Origin: Roseateles sp. YR242
Lineage (GTDB): Bacteria; Pseudomonadota; Gammaproteobacteria; Burkholderiales; Burkholderiaceae_C
Direction: 5' to 3'
Assembly: GCF_900109745.1 (NCBI RefSeq)
Contig: NZ_FOAV01000018.1
Location: 34,365-98,364, forward strand
DNA length: 64,000 nucleotides
Shown here: piece after piece, positions 17,673 to 26,640 of the stretch
Layout: each line of letters starts with the position of its first letter
Position numbering within the stretch: the stretch's first letter is position 1
Program-made: the position numbers and the translations under genes
The notes under the pieces: generated by a model
Told to the model about the DNA's origin: nothing
Database searches by the model: none
The model's input: only the letters and a program-made list of their open reading frames with translations

Positions 17673-18658
17673 GCCACGTCCTCCTCGGGCGAGGTTTCGG
17701 CCTCTACCGCTTCATCCGGCGCGGCCAGCACCGACGCGATGTAGTCCTGCGGCAGGCGATGGCGAAGGGCCAGGGTGGCCACATCCGCACCTTCGGCATG
17801 CTCCAGCTTCACCAGCTCCAGCCAGCCGAGCAGGCCGGTGGACAAGGAACGGCCGGGACGCTCGCCTTCGCGGGTGCTGCCACCATCGGCCATGTCGTAC
17901 TTGTTGGCGTAGCCGCGCGGCGTGACCATCAGGCCGTGCCGCACGAAGGTGTTGCTGTTGCCGATCAGCACGGTGCTGAGCATCCCGATGTCCGCATCCG
18001 CCATGCTGTCCAGCGTGGTGAAGACGATCTTCTGGCGGCGGCGATAGCCGCTCTTGACGATGGCCACCGGCGTGTCCGCGCGTCGGTGGCGCAGGAAAAG
18101 GCGCTGCGCTTCGACGATCTGCCGTGTGCGCCGGCCGCTCTTGGGGTTGTAGAGCGCCACCACGAAGTCCGCCATGGCCACTGCGTCCAGCCGGCGTGCA
18201 ATGGTGGGCCAGGGCGTCAGCAGGTCCGACAGCGAGATGGCGCAGAAGTCGTGCGTGAGGGGCGCACCCACCAGCGCGGCGCAGCTGTTCAGGGCGGACG
18301 CGCCGGGAATGATCTCCACCTGCACCGGGTCTTCCGGCGTCCAGCCGGCCTGGAACAGCACCTCATAGGTGGGCCCGGCCATGCCGTAAACGCCGGCATC
18401 GCCGGAGGAGATGAGGGCCACCTTCTTGCCCTGCCGGGCGGCCTCCAGCGCGCTGACCGCGCGGTCCAGCTCTTCCGTCATCGACTTGCGGATGACTTCC
18501 TTGCCTTCCACCAGGTCGGCCACCAGCTTGATGTAGGTGACATAGCCGATCACCACATCGGCCTCTTCGATGGCCGAGCGGGCGCGTTGCGTCATGTGCT
18601 CCACGTTGCCGGGGCCGATGCCGACCAGCATGATTTTTCCGTGGGGAGTGGGGGTCAT
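17669..18658 (-). CDS. cobJ: Precorrin-3B / cobalt-factor III C17-methyltransferase
   Basis: The 329-aa CobJ/CbiH enzyme methylates C17 with ring contraction. It has the tetrapyrrole-methylase start IMLVGIGPGNVEHMTQRA, then ALISSGDAGVYGMAG, EIIPGASALNSCAALVGAPLTHDFCAISLSD and FVVALYNPKSGRRT, all characteristic. The C-terminal 70 residues extend past the usual 240-260-aa domain and are acidic at the end; this tail is seen in some CobJ proteins and has no assigned role here. It overlaps both neighbours by four bases. Confidence 0.95.
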   Translation of the reverse strand: MTPTPHGKIMLVGIGPGNVEHMTQRARSAIEEADVVIGYVTYIKLVADLVEGKEVIRKSMTEELDRAVSALEAARQGKKVALISSGDAGVYGMAGPTYEVLFQAGWTPEDPVQVEIIPGASALNSCAALVGAPLTHDFCAISLSDLLTPWPTIARRLDAVAMADFVVALYNPKSGRRTRQIVEAQRLFLRHRRADTPVAIVKSGYRRRQKIVFTTLDSMADADIGMLSTVLIGNSNTFVRHGLMVTPRGYANKYDMADGGSTREGERPGRSLSTGLLGWLELVKLEHAEGADVATLALRHRLPQDYIASVLAAPDEAVEAETSPEEDVA

Positions 18659-19077
18659 GGTGTCTTCCTTGCAATCGATACGGTGGCATGGCGGCCATCA
18701 AGGCCACGGTGCCGGAATTTCTCGACGATCAATGCCGTCATGGGGGTGTTCGGGCCGGCCGCCAGCAGGCAGGCCGCTTCACTCACGGAAGGCGTGCCGG
18801 TGTAGTGACGTACCGTCTCGGACGGGTTGGGCACGGGCACGGCGGCCAAAACCTCGGGGGCGAAGAACTGCAGCGTCCATCCCTGTTCGGCCGCCAGCGC
18901 CAGGAGGCCGGCCTCGTCCGACTTGATCGTGATGCTGCCTGCCGCCACGACCTGATCCATCCGCAGCCCGGCCTGCTGCAAGGCCGCGGTCACGGCCTCT
19001 CGAAGTGTGGCCAGCGAGGTGCCCCGGTCGCAGCCCAGGCCCAGGGTGATGGCCGCCGAGGCCGCCGAGTTCCTCAT
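18655..19077 (-). CDS. CbiG C-terminal domain / CobE-like protein
   Basis: The 140-aa protein equals the C-terminal domain of CbiG, found alone in some bacteria as CobE. Key phrases are LGLGCDRGTSLATLREAVTAAL (residues about 12-33), DQVVAAGSITIKSDEAGLLALAAEQGW and PSVSEAACLLAAG. In full-length CbiG this domain follows the GAL/central domain; here it is a separate reading frame directly downstream, overlapping four bases. The two products together probably make the acetaldehyde-releasing lactone hydrolase of the anaerobic route. Confidence 0.88.
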   Translation of the reverse strand: MRNSAASAAITLGLGCDRGTSLATLREAVTAALQQAGLRMDQVVAAGSITIKSDEAGLLALAAEQGWTLQFFAPEVLAAVPVPNPSETVRHYTGTPSVSEAACLLAAGPNTPMTALIVEKFRHRGLDGRHATVSIARKTP

Positions 19078-19889
19078 GCGTGGGTTCCAGGCGCATCCGC
19101 CACGCTGTCCTGCGGCGGGCGATAGACCACCAGGCGCTCATGCAGCGCCTCCCACTGCGACGGCGGAACCGGCGTGTGGGTGACCCACAGCACGGCCGCA
19201 AAGCGCGCCAGGTCGACGGCATCGAAACGGTCGAAGCGATGGATGTTGGCCGGCAGGGGCGTGGGCCGTGTCCACCATTGCGGGCTTCCGGCCTCCTGCA
19301 CAAACGCGATGGGCTCGCCATTGACCACATGCGCGGAGACGCGGGTGATGTTGATCTTGGGCGCTTCCACACGCCAGCCCAGGTGGCGCCCCAGGATGTC
19401 CACGGGGATGGTCTTGCCCACGTCGGAGGCGGTGGTCAGCACCGGCACCGCGCCCATCAGGGCGGCGACCCGTTCGCTCCACTCGTTGGCGCCGCCCACG
19501 TGGCCGGAGAGCACGGGAATGACGTATTGGCCTGCATCGTCCACCACGATGACGCCGGGGTCCACATCCTTGTCCTTCAGGTGCGGCGCAATCAGGCGGA
19601 CCACCGCCCCCAGCGAGACGAAGAACACCAGCTGGTCCTGATGGCTGAACAGCGGCCCGATCTGGTCCCGCAGCGCGCCCTCGTAGGCATGCACGCTGTT
19701 GGGCAGGCCAGCAAAGGCCTCGGCAAACTTGGCCGATGTGCAGACCGCCGCCTGGGGCAGCGACGCCGCCAGCCTGGCGGCCTGGGCGGCCCCATGCTTG
19801 GTGATGGCCACCAGGCAGATGCGGGGCTCGGCAGCCGCGGGCGTGGCCGAGGGCGAGGGGGCGGACGAGGGGGATTCAATAGCGGTCAT
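19074..19889 (-). CDS. cbiG: Cobalt-precorrin-5A hydrolase, N-terminal and central domains
   Basis: The 271-aa protein carries the CbiG N-terminal and central domains. After a Pro/Ser-rich leader (residues 1-20) come RICLVAITKHGAAQAARLAA, LVFFVSLGAVVRLIAPHLKDKDVDPGVIVVDDAGQYVIPVLSGHVGGANE (strictly conserved in CbiG) and VLTTASDVGKTIPVD. The enzyme opens the delta-lactone of cobalt-precorrin-5A and releases acetaldehyde. The C-terminal domain is encoded separately by the next gene. It is typical of the oxygen-independent, cobalt-early pathway. Confidence 0.93.
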   Translation of the reverse strand: MTAIESPSSAPSPSATPAAAEPRICLVAITKHGAAQAARLAASLPQAAVCTSAKFAEAFAGLPNSVHAYEGALRDQIGPLFSHQDQLVFFVSLGAVVRLIAPHLKDKDVDPGVIVVDDAGQYVIPVLSGHVGGANEWSERVAALMGAVPVLTTASDVGKTIPVDILGRHLGWRVEAPKINITRVSAHVVNGEPIAFVQEAGSPQWWTRPTPLPANIHRFDRFDAVDLARFAAVLWVTHTPVPPSQWEALHERLVVYRPPQDSVADAPGTHA

Positions 19890-20698
19890 GGGGTTTCCAC
19901 AGGATCAGGAAGCGGGCTGCTCTTCTTCAGGCAGCCCTTGATGCGTTCACCGCGGATGCGGTGGGGGTTCTTGACCACCAGCAGCGAGAGGTAGCTGACC
20001 TTCTCGCCACGCAGCGCCAGCAGGTCGGTGCCGGAGACACGCCGCTCATCCGGCGCGCCCACGCGCTCGATGAAGTGGGCCCCGGGCAGCAGTTCGCGGC
20101 GCTCCAGCCAGTCGATCAGGTCACCGATCAGCGGCTTGATCTTCATGAGCACCAGTGTGTCAAAGTCGGGCAGCAGGCGGTCCACGGCGCTCACGCCATA
20201 GGCCGCCGGCACGATGGCCACGGTGTCGTCCTGCTCGGCGAAGGGAATGTCCACGCTGGCGCAGGCGGCGGTGAAGGCGTTGACGCCAGCAATCACCTGC
20301 ACGGGGATGTCCCCATCAAGCGCCCGTACCGTGCGCGCCAGGTGGCCGAAGGTGGCGTAGGTGCTGGCATCGCCCTCCACCAGGAACATCACGTCCTGGC
20401 CGGCCTGCAGCCACGGGAGCACGGTGTCGGCGGCCTTGAGCCACGCACGGGCGAGCTTCTCGCCGTCATGCGTCATGGGGAACAGCAACTGGGTGTGGAT
20501 GGCGGGCGGTGGCAACTCGGCGCGCCGGACGATGTCAAAGGCGAAGCTCGGGGTCTTGCCGCTGCGGGCGGGATAGACCCACACCGTGTCGGTGCGCTGC
20601 AGGGCCGCCCAGGCCGCGCGGGTGATCAGCCCGGGATCACCCGGGCCCAGGGAGACGCCCCACAGGGTGCCTGGCGCGGTGGGGCGGGCGTCAGTCAT
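19886..20698 (-). CDS. cobI: Precorrin-2 / cobalt-factor II C20-methyltransferase
   Basis: The 270-aa CobI/CbiL enzyme adds the C20 methyl group. It has GTLWGVSLGPGDPGLITRAA (tetrapyrrole methylase loop), VMFLVEGDASTYATFGHLARTV, VIAGVNAFTAACASVDIPFAEQDD and LVLMKIKP, which are family marks. The ATG at 20698 is chosen because it overlaps the cobL stop by eight bases (ATGACTGA), in keeping with the rest of the operon; a longer frame upstream would lie well inside cobL. Confidence 0.95.
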   Translation of the reverse strand: MTDARPTAPGTLWGVSLGPGDPGLITRAAWAALQRTDTVWVYPARSGKTPSFAFDIVRRAELPPPAIHTQLLFPMTHDGEKLARAWLKAADTVLPWLQAGQDVMFLVEGDASTYATFGHLARTVRALDGDIPVQVIAGVNAFTAACASVDIPFAEQDDTVAIVPAAYGVSAVDRLLPDFDTLVLMKIKPLIGDLIDWLERRELLPGAHFIERVGAPDERRVSGTDLLALRGEKVSYLSLLVVKNPHRIRGERIKGCLKKSSPLPDPVETP

Positions 20699-22019
20699 CC
20701 GTGGCCTCCTTGGTGGCTGCTGCGGGTTCACCGCGCCAGGCACACACGATCCATACCGGGTTCTCGGCCACCATGCGGTTCATGTGCAGGATCGGCTTGC
20801 TGCGGGCCGCCTGGATCTGCAGCACATCCCAGGCCACGCCTTCGCCCGCCAGGGCCTGCAGCGCGGCGGTGGCGGTGGCGAGGTTTTCCAGCGTCACGAA
20901 GTTCATGACCAGGCGCCCCTGCGGCCGCAGCCGGCCGAGGATCTTGCCGATGAGCACCGACAGCTCGCCGCCGGACCCGCCCACAAACACGGCATCCGGT
21001 GCCAGCCAGTCCTCCAGCCCTTCCGGTGCCTTGCCGTGGGCCAGGCTGTAATTGCTCACGCCGAAGGCTTCATGGTTGCGGCGGGCGATCGCCACGTCGG
21101 CCTCGTTCTTCTCGATGGCAAACACATGGCCCTGGGGGCAGAGGCGGGCGGCCTCCAGCCCCACCGACCCGGAGCCCGCGCCGATGTCCCACACGATGCT
21201 GTCCGCACGCAGTTGCAGGCGTGCCAGGCTGACCGCACGGACCTCCTGCTTGGTGATCAACCCCTTGTCCGGCTGACGCTGGTGGTAGGCCGTGTCGGCC
21301 AGCCCGAAGCGCACTGGCCGGGCCGGTGGCAGGTGGCGCCACAGCAGGACAACGTTGAGATCCGCGAAGGTCATGCCGGCAGCCTCGGTGGGCGACAACT
21401 GGGGTAGCACACGTTCTTCCGGCTGCAGCAGCCGCTCCGCCACGGCCATGTGGAAGTCGTCCCCCAGCCCTTCGGCCAGCAGCAGGCGTGCGATGCGGTC
21501 CGGGCTGTTGACCGGGCTGGTCAGCACCAGCAGGCGGTCATTCACGCGCAGGGCCTGGGCCAGCGGATAGAGGCCATGCGAGGGCAGGCTGCCGCGGGCC
21601 CACTCACCCGCATCCTTGCCGTGGGCAGAGACGATGCGGGCGTCCTGCCAGGCCAGTCCGATGCGTGCGCAGGCCAGTTGCAGCGTGGAGAGATTGGGAT
21701 GGATCTCCAGTGCGTCGATGCACAGGTGCTGCGCCAGGTAGGGGGCGATGCCGTGGCACAGCGGGTCGCCCGTGGCCAGCACCACGCAGCGCTTCATGGC
21801 CTCGCGCGCCGCGCGCACCCAGTCCGGCACCTGGGTCAGTGCACCGGTGAGGTCGTGCCGGACGGCGCCGGGCTTGAAGAAGGCGCCGAACAGTTCCAGC
21901 GTGCGGCTGCCGCCGATGACGACGTCCGCCGACCGGATCAGGGCGCCGGCCGTGGCACTCAGGCTGGCCATGCCGTCATCCAGCACGCCCACGACGTGGC
22001 AGGGGTTGGGGTCTTTCAC
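20691..22019 (-). CDS. cobL: Precorrin-6Y / cobalt-precorrin-7 methyltransferase, CbiE-CbiT fusion
   Basis: The 442-aa bifunctional protein has an N-terminal CbiE domain (C5 methylation; HVVGVLDDGMASL, ATGDPLCHGIAPYL) and a C-terminal CbiT domain (C15 methylation with decarboxylation). The CbiT part holds ITKQEVRAVSLARLQLRADSIVWDIGAGSGSVGLEAA, the SAM-binding core. The order and length match CobL. It is separated from cbiD by 42 bp, one of the few real gaps in the operon. Confidence 0.95.
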   Translation of the reverse strand: MKDPNPCHVVGVLDDGMASLSATAGALIRSADVVIGGSRTLELFGAFFKPGAVRHDLTGALTQVPDWVRAAREAMKRCVVLATGDPLCHGIAPYLAQHLCIDALEIHPNLSTLQLACARIGLAWQDARIVSAHGKDAGEWARGSLPSHGLYPLAQALRVNDRLLVLTSPVNSPDRIARLLLAEGLGDDFHMAVAERLLQPEERVLPQLSPTEAAGMTFADLNVVLLWRHLPPARPVRFGLADTAYHQRQPDKGLITKQEVRAVSLARLQLRADSIVWDIGAGSGSVGLEAARLCPQGHVFAIEKNEADVAIARRNHEAFGVSNYSLAHGKAPEGLEDWLAPDAVFVGGSGGELSVLIGKILGRLRPQGRLVMNFVTLENLATATAALQALAGEGVAWDVLQIQAARSKPILHMNRMVAENPVWIVCAWRGEPAAATKEATDD

Positions 22020-22061
22020 GCGAAGTCCTTGTTGAGCATCAGGGTCGTCAGAGGTCAGAAG

Positions 22062-23273
22062 TCAGAGATCGGCGGCGGTGTCCGCGTCGAGCAGATGGTC
22101 GATGCCGGTGCGGCCTGCCGTTGCCGGGCGCTCGCGGGGTGGTGCCGGGGCGGAGCTGACATCCGCCACGCACTGGCCGCTGAAATCGCACACCAGCACA
22201 CGCAGGGCAAACGCATGGTCGTAACGGTCCGGGGCCAGCAACGTGTCGATGGCGGCCTGCGCCAGTGCCTGATGGAAGGCGTCGCCCAGACCGCGTTCCA
22301 CCATCAGCTCCGCACCGAAGCGGGCGGTCTCGGCGGTGGCAATGGCCTGGCAGTCTTCGTCCGAGGCACCGATGCGCTTCGCGATCTCGGCAATGAGGTC
22401 GGTATCCACCACATTGCGGTTGGCATGGGTGATGGTTTCGCCCTGCGCGATCTTGGTGAGCTTGCCCACCATGACCCCCAGCACCACCAGCGGGATGCCT
22501 TGCGCCACTACCTCGTCGAGGGCATAGCGCAGGAAGTCACCCATCTGGATGAAACACGCCTGCGGCAACTCGGGCCGCTCGGCCCGCAAGGTGGCGATGG
22601 CGAAGGTCTCGGTGCGTCCGCCGGTGGTCAGGGCCACCAGCCCCTGGCCCACCGTGGCGGCCACCTGGATGCCCTGGACCACGCTGGCCCGCCAGGCCGC
22701 CGTGGAATAGGGCCTCACGATGCCGGTGGTGCCCAGGATGCTGATGCCGCCCAGGATGCCCAACCGGGCGTTGGTGGTCTTGCGGGCCATCTCCTGTCCG
22801 CCGGGCACACTGATGGTCACCGCCACGCCGTGTTGGGCCAGCAGGTCCGGCGCGGCTTCCCGGAGGTTCTCGGCGATGTTCTTGCGCGGGACCGGATTGA
22901 TGGCGGGCCCCCCCACCTCAAGGCCCAGCCCCGGCATGGTCACCATGCCCACGCCATCACCCGCGTGGAAGGTGATTTCGTCCGCGCGGCCGGGCAGCAG
23001 CTGCAGATCGACCGTCAGGTGGGCACCATCGGTGCAGTCGGGGTCGTCACCGGCGAATTTCACGACCATGGCATGCGCCTGGGCGGCACCTGCCTGACCG
23101 TCGTGAATTTCAAACCACACGCGATCCCCGTTGGGCAGCAGGCTTTCGATCCGCTCGGGCACGTCACCGCCAGCCAGCCCCAGCACCGCCGCACGCGCCG
23201 CCGCGGCCGCGCAGGCGCCCGTGGTGAAGCCGGTGCGTGTGCCGCGTGCGGCTGCCTGGCCGGTCTCTGTCAT
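22062..23273 (-). CDS. cbiD: Cobalt-precorrin-5B C1-methyltransferase
   Basis: The 403-aa CbiD methylates C1 in the cobalt-first route. It contains GTRTGFTTGACAAAAARAAV (residues about 10-29) and VVGKLTKIAQGE-like VMVGKLTKIAQGETITHANRN, both strongly conserved, and IGILGTTGIV-like GISILGTTGIVRPYS. It overlaps cbiC by four bases. Its presence, with cbiG and cbiX, marks the pathway as the oxygen-independent type. Confidence 0.95.
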   Translation of the reverse strand: MTETGQAAARGTRTGFTTGACAAAAARAAVLGLAGGDVPERIESLLPNGDRVWFEIHDGQAGAAQAHAMVVKFAGDDPDCTDGAHLTVDLQLLPGRADEITFHAGDGVGMVTMPGLGLEVGGPAINPVPRKNIAENLREAAPDLLAQHGVAVTISVPGGQEMARKTTNARLGILGGISILGTTGIVRPYSTAAWRASVVQGIQVAATVGQGLVALTTGGRTETFAIATLRAERPELPQACFIQMGDFLRYALDEVVAQGIPLVVLGVMVGKLTKIAQGETITHANRNVVDTDLIAEIAKRIGASDEDCQAIATAETARFGAELMVERGLGDAFHQALAQAAIDTLLAPDRYDHAFALRVLVCDFSGQCVADVSSAPAPPRERPATAGRTGIDHLLDADTAADL

Positions 23274-23971
23274 GCACCGGCTCCCGGCGCGGCCAGGCCG
23301 GCGGCACGCTGGCGCGCTTCGGCCAGCGCCAGCAGCGCGTGCAGGGCGGCCACCACCAGCGTCGATCCGCCCTTGCGGCCGCGGATCACGATCCAGGGCA
23401 CGTCCTGCAGCTCGGCCATCAGGTCCTTGGATTCCTTGGCCGAGACAAAACCCACCGGCATGCCCACCACCAGGGCCGGGCGCACACCTTCCTCACGGAT
23501 GAGGCGAACCAGTTCGATCAGCGCGGTCGGCGCATTGCCGATGCCGACAATGGCGCCCTCCAGCAGGCCCTGCCGCTGCGCCTTGCGCATGGCCTGCACC
23601 GCGCGGGTGGTGTCCTGCGCCTGGGCGGTGGCGATGACGTCCTCGTCGCTGATGAACTGCCAGGTCTTCATGCCAAAGTGATTCAGGCGCGGGCGGGAAA
23701 GGCCCGAGCAGATCATCTCGACGTCGGCCACCACGGGCGTACCACCCCGCAGCATGGCTGTCACGCCGGAATCCACGGCGTCCGGGTGGAAGTCGGTCAG
23801 GCCGTTGAAATCGAAGTCCGCATTGGCGTGGATCATGCGGCGGACGATGGCCCATTGCGGATCGGTGTACGCGTGGGGGCCAGCCTCGGCATCAATGATG
23901 GAGAAGCTGTCGTGCTCGATGACCTGGCCGGCGCGGGTCAACTGCTCGGTGACGACGTTGACGGTGCTCAT
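23270..23971 (-). CDS. cbiC: Precorrin-8X / cobalt-precorrin-8 methylmutase
   Basis: The 233-aa CbiC/CobH moves the methyl group from C11 to C12 and yields (hydrogeno)cobyrinate. Family marks are IEHDSFSIIDAEAG, RRMIHANADFDF (with the histidine next to the active site), VVADVEMICSGLSR and AIVGIGNAPTALIEL followed by VVGMPVGFVSAKESK. It overlaps cbiX and cbiD by four bases each. Confidence 0.96.
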   Translation of the reverse strand: MSTVNVVTEQLTRAGQVIEHDSFSIIDAEAGPHAYTDPQWAIVRRMIHANADFDFNGLTDFHPDAVDSGVTAMLRGGTPVVADVEMICSGLSRPRLNHFGMKTWQFISDEDVIATAQAQDTTRAVQAMRKAQRQGLLEGAIVGIGNAPTALIELVRLIREEGVRPALVVGMPVGFVSAKESKDLMAELQDVPWIVIRGRKGGSTLVVAALHALLALAEARQRAAGLAAPGAGA

Positions 23972-24975
23972 GCGGTCTGCCCCTCCCGGTGTGGCGCGGC
24001 ATGGTCGTGATCGTGCCCATGGTCGTGCCCATGACCGTGCGGGTGATCGTGATCATGATCGTGCCCCGGTGCATGCGCGTGGATGTGGACCGGATGCTCC
24101 TGCTGCGCAGCGTTGGCGGCCGGCGCATGGGTGTGCTCATGTGAATGGCCATGGCCGGCGTCATGCGCCAGCTCACGGTAGGTGCAGCCGTCACAGGGCA
24201 AGCGGCTGTCCGCCACATGGCGGTCCAGGTCCAGGATGCGCTGGGTGAGCAGGTCGAAGATCTCCGGCTCGAAACCGAAGTGCGCCGTGCAGACAAAACG
24301 CAGCTGCGGATATTGGGCGCGCAGGTGCTCCACCTGGCGGTGAATGCGCTGCATCAGGGTGCCGGTGTAGAGGTAGTACGGCAGCACCACGATCTGCCGC
24401 ATGCCCAGCAAGGCCTGCCGCTGCACCACTCGCTCCAGGCGTGGCCAGGTGATGCCGGTGAAGGCCAGGTCCACCAGTTCGTGGTCCCCGACCTCCAGCA
24501 GCCAGCGCGCCATCTTGGCCATGTCGCCGTTGGCGCCCCGGTCCGAAGAACCGCGGCCCAGCAGGACCACGCCGGTGGTGGTGGGGTCCGGCATGTCCAG
24601 GGTATTCATGGCCTGGCGCAACCGGCGGCGCAGCACCGCGAGTACCGGGTCGCAGGCGGTCAGGTGCGGCGCGAGCAGGATCTCGGTCTGGGGGTAGGCC
24701 AACCGGGCCTGCTCGATCGCCTCGGGCACTTCCATCTTCACGTGGCCCGCCGCGTTCAGGATCAGCGGCACCACCAGCACACGCCGTGACTGGCGGGCGG
24801 CATCCAGCAGCCCTTCCTTCAGCCCGGGTGGGGCGAATTCAATGAAGCAGACGTGGATGCGCCAGTCCGGCTGGCGCGCGCGCCACTGGTCGGCAAAGGC
24901 CAGGATCTCCTGGTTGCCCGAATCTTCGCGGGAGCCGTGGCCCACAATCAGGATGGTGTCGTCGGCGCTGATCAT
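23968..24975 (-). CDS. cbiX: Sirohydrochlorin cobaltochelatase with Cys/His-rich tail
   Basis: The 335-aa long-form CbiX inserts cobalt into sirohydrochlorin. Two chelatase halves are visible: ILIVGHGSREDSGNQE (H13) and GVVLLGRGSSDRGANGD with VLPYYLYTGTLM. After about residue 255 comes PCDGCTYR, a CxxC pair as in iron-sulfur-containing CbiX proteins. A tail of about 70 residues follows, with dozens of histidines alternating with Asp/Gly. The tail probably stores or delivers cobalt. I start at ATG 24975 (overlap ATGA with cobM), not at a longer upstream frame lying within cobM. Confidence 0.93.
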   Translation of the reverse strand: MISADDTILIVGHGSREDSGNQEILAFADQWRARQPDWRIHVCFIEFAPPGLKEGLLDAARQSRRVLVVPLILNAAGHVKMEVPEAIEQARLAYPQTEILLAPHLTACDPVLAVLRRRLRQAMNTLDMPDPTTTGVVLLGRGSSDRGANGDMAKMARWLLEVGDHELVDLAFTGITWPRLERVVQRQALLGMRQIVVLPYYLYTGTLMQRIHRQVEHLRAQYPQLRFVCTAHFGFEPEIFDLLTQRILDLDRHVADSRLPCDGCTYRELAHDAGHGHSHEHTHAPAANAAQQEHPVHIHAHAPGHDHDHDHPHGHGHDHGHDHDHAAPHREGQTA

Positions 24976-25781
24976 GCATTGGCCTTTCGGAAGCGATGGG
25001 TGAATGTGGGGTCGTAGAGCTTGGAGCGCGCCAGCGTCTCCCAATGACGGGCGCCCAGCGTGGGGCTGGCCACGATCATGGCCTGGCTGACCACGCCGGC
25101 CTCGCGGCAGCGCTGCTTGATGTCGGCCAGCGTGCCGCGAATGATGAGTTCCTCGCCAGGCCAACTGGCCTTGTGCACGACGAGCATCGGCGCATCCTCC
25201 GGCCAGCCGGCTTCGCGCAGGGCCGCTTCGACCTTGTGCAGCAGCGTGATGGACAGGAAGATGCACAGCGTGGTGCGGTGCGCGGCGAGTGCGGCCAGGT
25301 CTTCACCCTCCGGCATGGGCGTGCGGCCTTCCACGCGCGTGAGAATCACGCTCTGCGTGACCTCCGGCAGGGTCATGGATTCACCGGCCGCCGCCATCGA
25401 CGCCATGGCCGACGAGACACCGGGCACCACGCGCCACGGCACACCGGCGGCATCCAGCGGGCGTGCCATCTCGATCAACGCGCCGTACAGGGCCGGGTCA
25501 CCCGTCTGCAGACGCACGACGGTCTGGTGCTGGCGCGCGCGGCTCACCAGCCATTCGGTCATGTCCTCCAGGGTCATGTCCTTGGAGTCGCGGATCTCGC
25601 AATCGTCGGGCGCGTATTCGGTCGCGGCACGGTCCACCAGCGAGCCCGCGAAAAGCACGGCACCGGCCTGGGCGAGCAGCTTCTGGCCCTTGATCGTGAT
25701 CAGCTCCGGATCGCCGGGGCCGGCCCCGACGAACCAGACAGTGCCCGGCGTCCCCGGTGTTTCTGGGGTATCAGGCGGCAT
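24972..25781 (-). CDS. cobM: Precorrin-4 / cobalt-precorrin-4 C11-methyltransferase
   Basis: The 269-aa CobM/CbiF methylates C11. After a short Pro/Thr-rich leader come TVWFVGAGPGDPELITIKGQ, VLFAGSLVD, VVRLQTGDPALYGALIEMARPL, VVPGVSSAMASMAAAGESMTLPEVTQSVILTR and LCIFLSI. ATG 25781 has a purine-rich site AAGAGAG about 9 bp before it and overlaps the end of cbiO by 11 bp; 25799 is an alternative start. Confidence 0.95.
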   Translation of the reverse strand: MPPDTPETPGTPGTVWFVGAGPGDPELITIKGQKLLAQAGAVLFAGSLVDRAATEYAPDDCEIRDSKDMTLEDMTEWLVSRARQHQTVVRLQTGDPALYGALIEMARPLDAAGVPWRVVPGVSSAMASMAAAGESMTLPEVTQSVILTRVEGRTPMPEGEDLAALAAHRTTLCIFLSITLLHKVEAALREAGWPEDAPMLVVHKASWPGEELIIRGTLADIKQRCREAGVVSQAMIVASPTLGARHWETLARSKLYDPTFTHRFRKANA

Positions 25782-26640
25782 GGATGGTTCTCTCTTCATG
25801 GTTGGATACGGGCGCGGTGCGCAGGGCCGCGAGCAGTTGGCCCATCGATCGCGGCACCGGCGTGGTGGCCAGCAGGCCGCGTTGCACCAGTTCGGCATGC
25901 AGGGCCATCACCTCGGGCGGCGATTGACCGGCGTCGCGCCAGGCCTGGGGGTGCGCCATCAGGAATTCGGTCGGTTCGCACAGGCGGCACTGCCCGGCCG
26001 CCATGATGTGGATCTGGTCCGCCCATTCGGCGGCAAAGGCGGCGTCGTGGGTGGAGAGCAGTACCGTGACACCCCGGGCCACCAGGTCATCCAGCAACTG
26101 CTGGAGATCCTCCTGCATCGGCTGGTCCAGGCCGGCCATGGGCTCGTCGAGTACCAGCAGCCGGGGTTGCATCGCCAGCACCCCCGCCAGGCAGACGCGT
26201 TTCTTCTGCCCGAAGCTGAGGTGGTGCACCGGGGTGCGGCTGTGCGCCGCCATACCGACCGCCGCCAGGGCATCCGCCACGCGGGCACGTACGTCTGCTT
26301 CCGCCAGGCCCAGGTTGAGCGGGCCGAAGGACACGTCTTCCTCCACATGCGCGGAGAACAGCTGGCGGTCCGGATTCTGGAAGACCAGGCCCACCTGCTG
26401 GCGCAATGCGCGCAGGCCTGCGCGGTCGTGGTTCACCGCCTGGCCCTGCCAGCGCAACTCGCCCGATGCAGGACGCAGCAGGCCGTTCAGGTGTTGCATC
26501 AGCGTGGTCTTGCCGGCACCGTTGGCGCCCAACAAGGCATTGCGGGTGCCGGGGCGCAGGTGGAAGCTGCAATCGACCAGCCCGGCGGTGCCGTCGGGAT
26601 ATTGATAGTGGGCGGAGATCAGCTCGATGAGATGGGTCAT
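25771..26640 (-). CDS. cbiO: Cobalt ECF transporter ATP-binding protein
   Basis: The 289-aa ABC ATPase powers cobalt uptake with CbiMNQ. Walker A is LLGANGAGKTTLM (residues about 36-48), the signature is LSFGQKKRVCLAG, and Walker B is RLLVLDEPMAGLD with the downstream switch histidine in LLSTHD. QVGLVFQNPDRQLFSAHVEEDVSFGP is the energy-coupling-factor Q-loop form. I chose ATG 26640, which overlaps the cbiQ stop (ATGA); a much longer upstream reading frame is a shadow of cbiQ. Confidence 0.95.
   Translation of the reverse strand: MTHLIELISAHYQYPDGTAGLVDCSFHLRPGTRNALLGANGAGKTTLMQHLNGLLRPASGELRWQGQAVNHDRAGLRALRQQVGLVFQNPDRQLFSAHVEEDVSFGPLNLGLAEADVRARVADALAAVGMAAHSRTPVHHLSFGQKKRVCLAGVLAMQPRLLVLDEPMAGLDQPMQEDLQQLLDDLVARGVTVLLSTHDAAFAAEWADQIHIMAAGQCRLCEPTEFLMAHPQAWRDAGQSPPEVMALHAELVQRGLLATTPVPRSMGQLLAALRTAPVSNHEERTIHAA

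Noticed and set aside
21450..23681. 743-codon frame antisense to cobL, cbiD and cbiC
   Set aside because: It is a shadow of three well-identified cobalamin genes and has biased composition.
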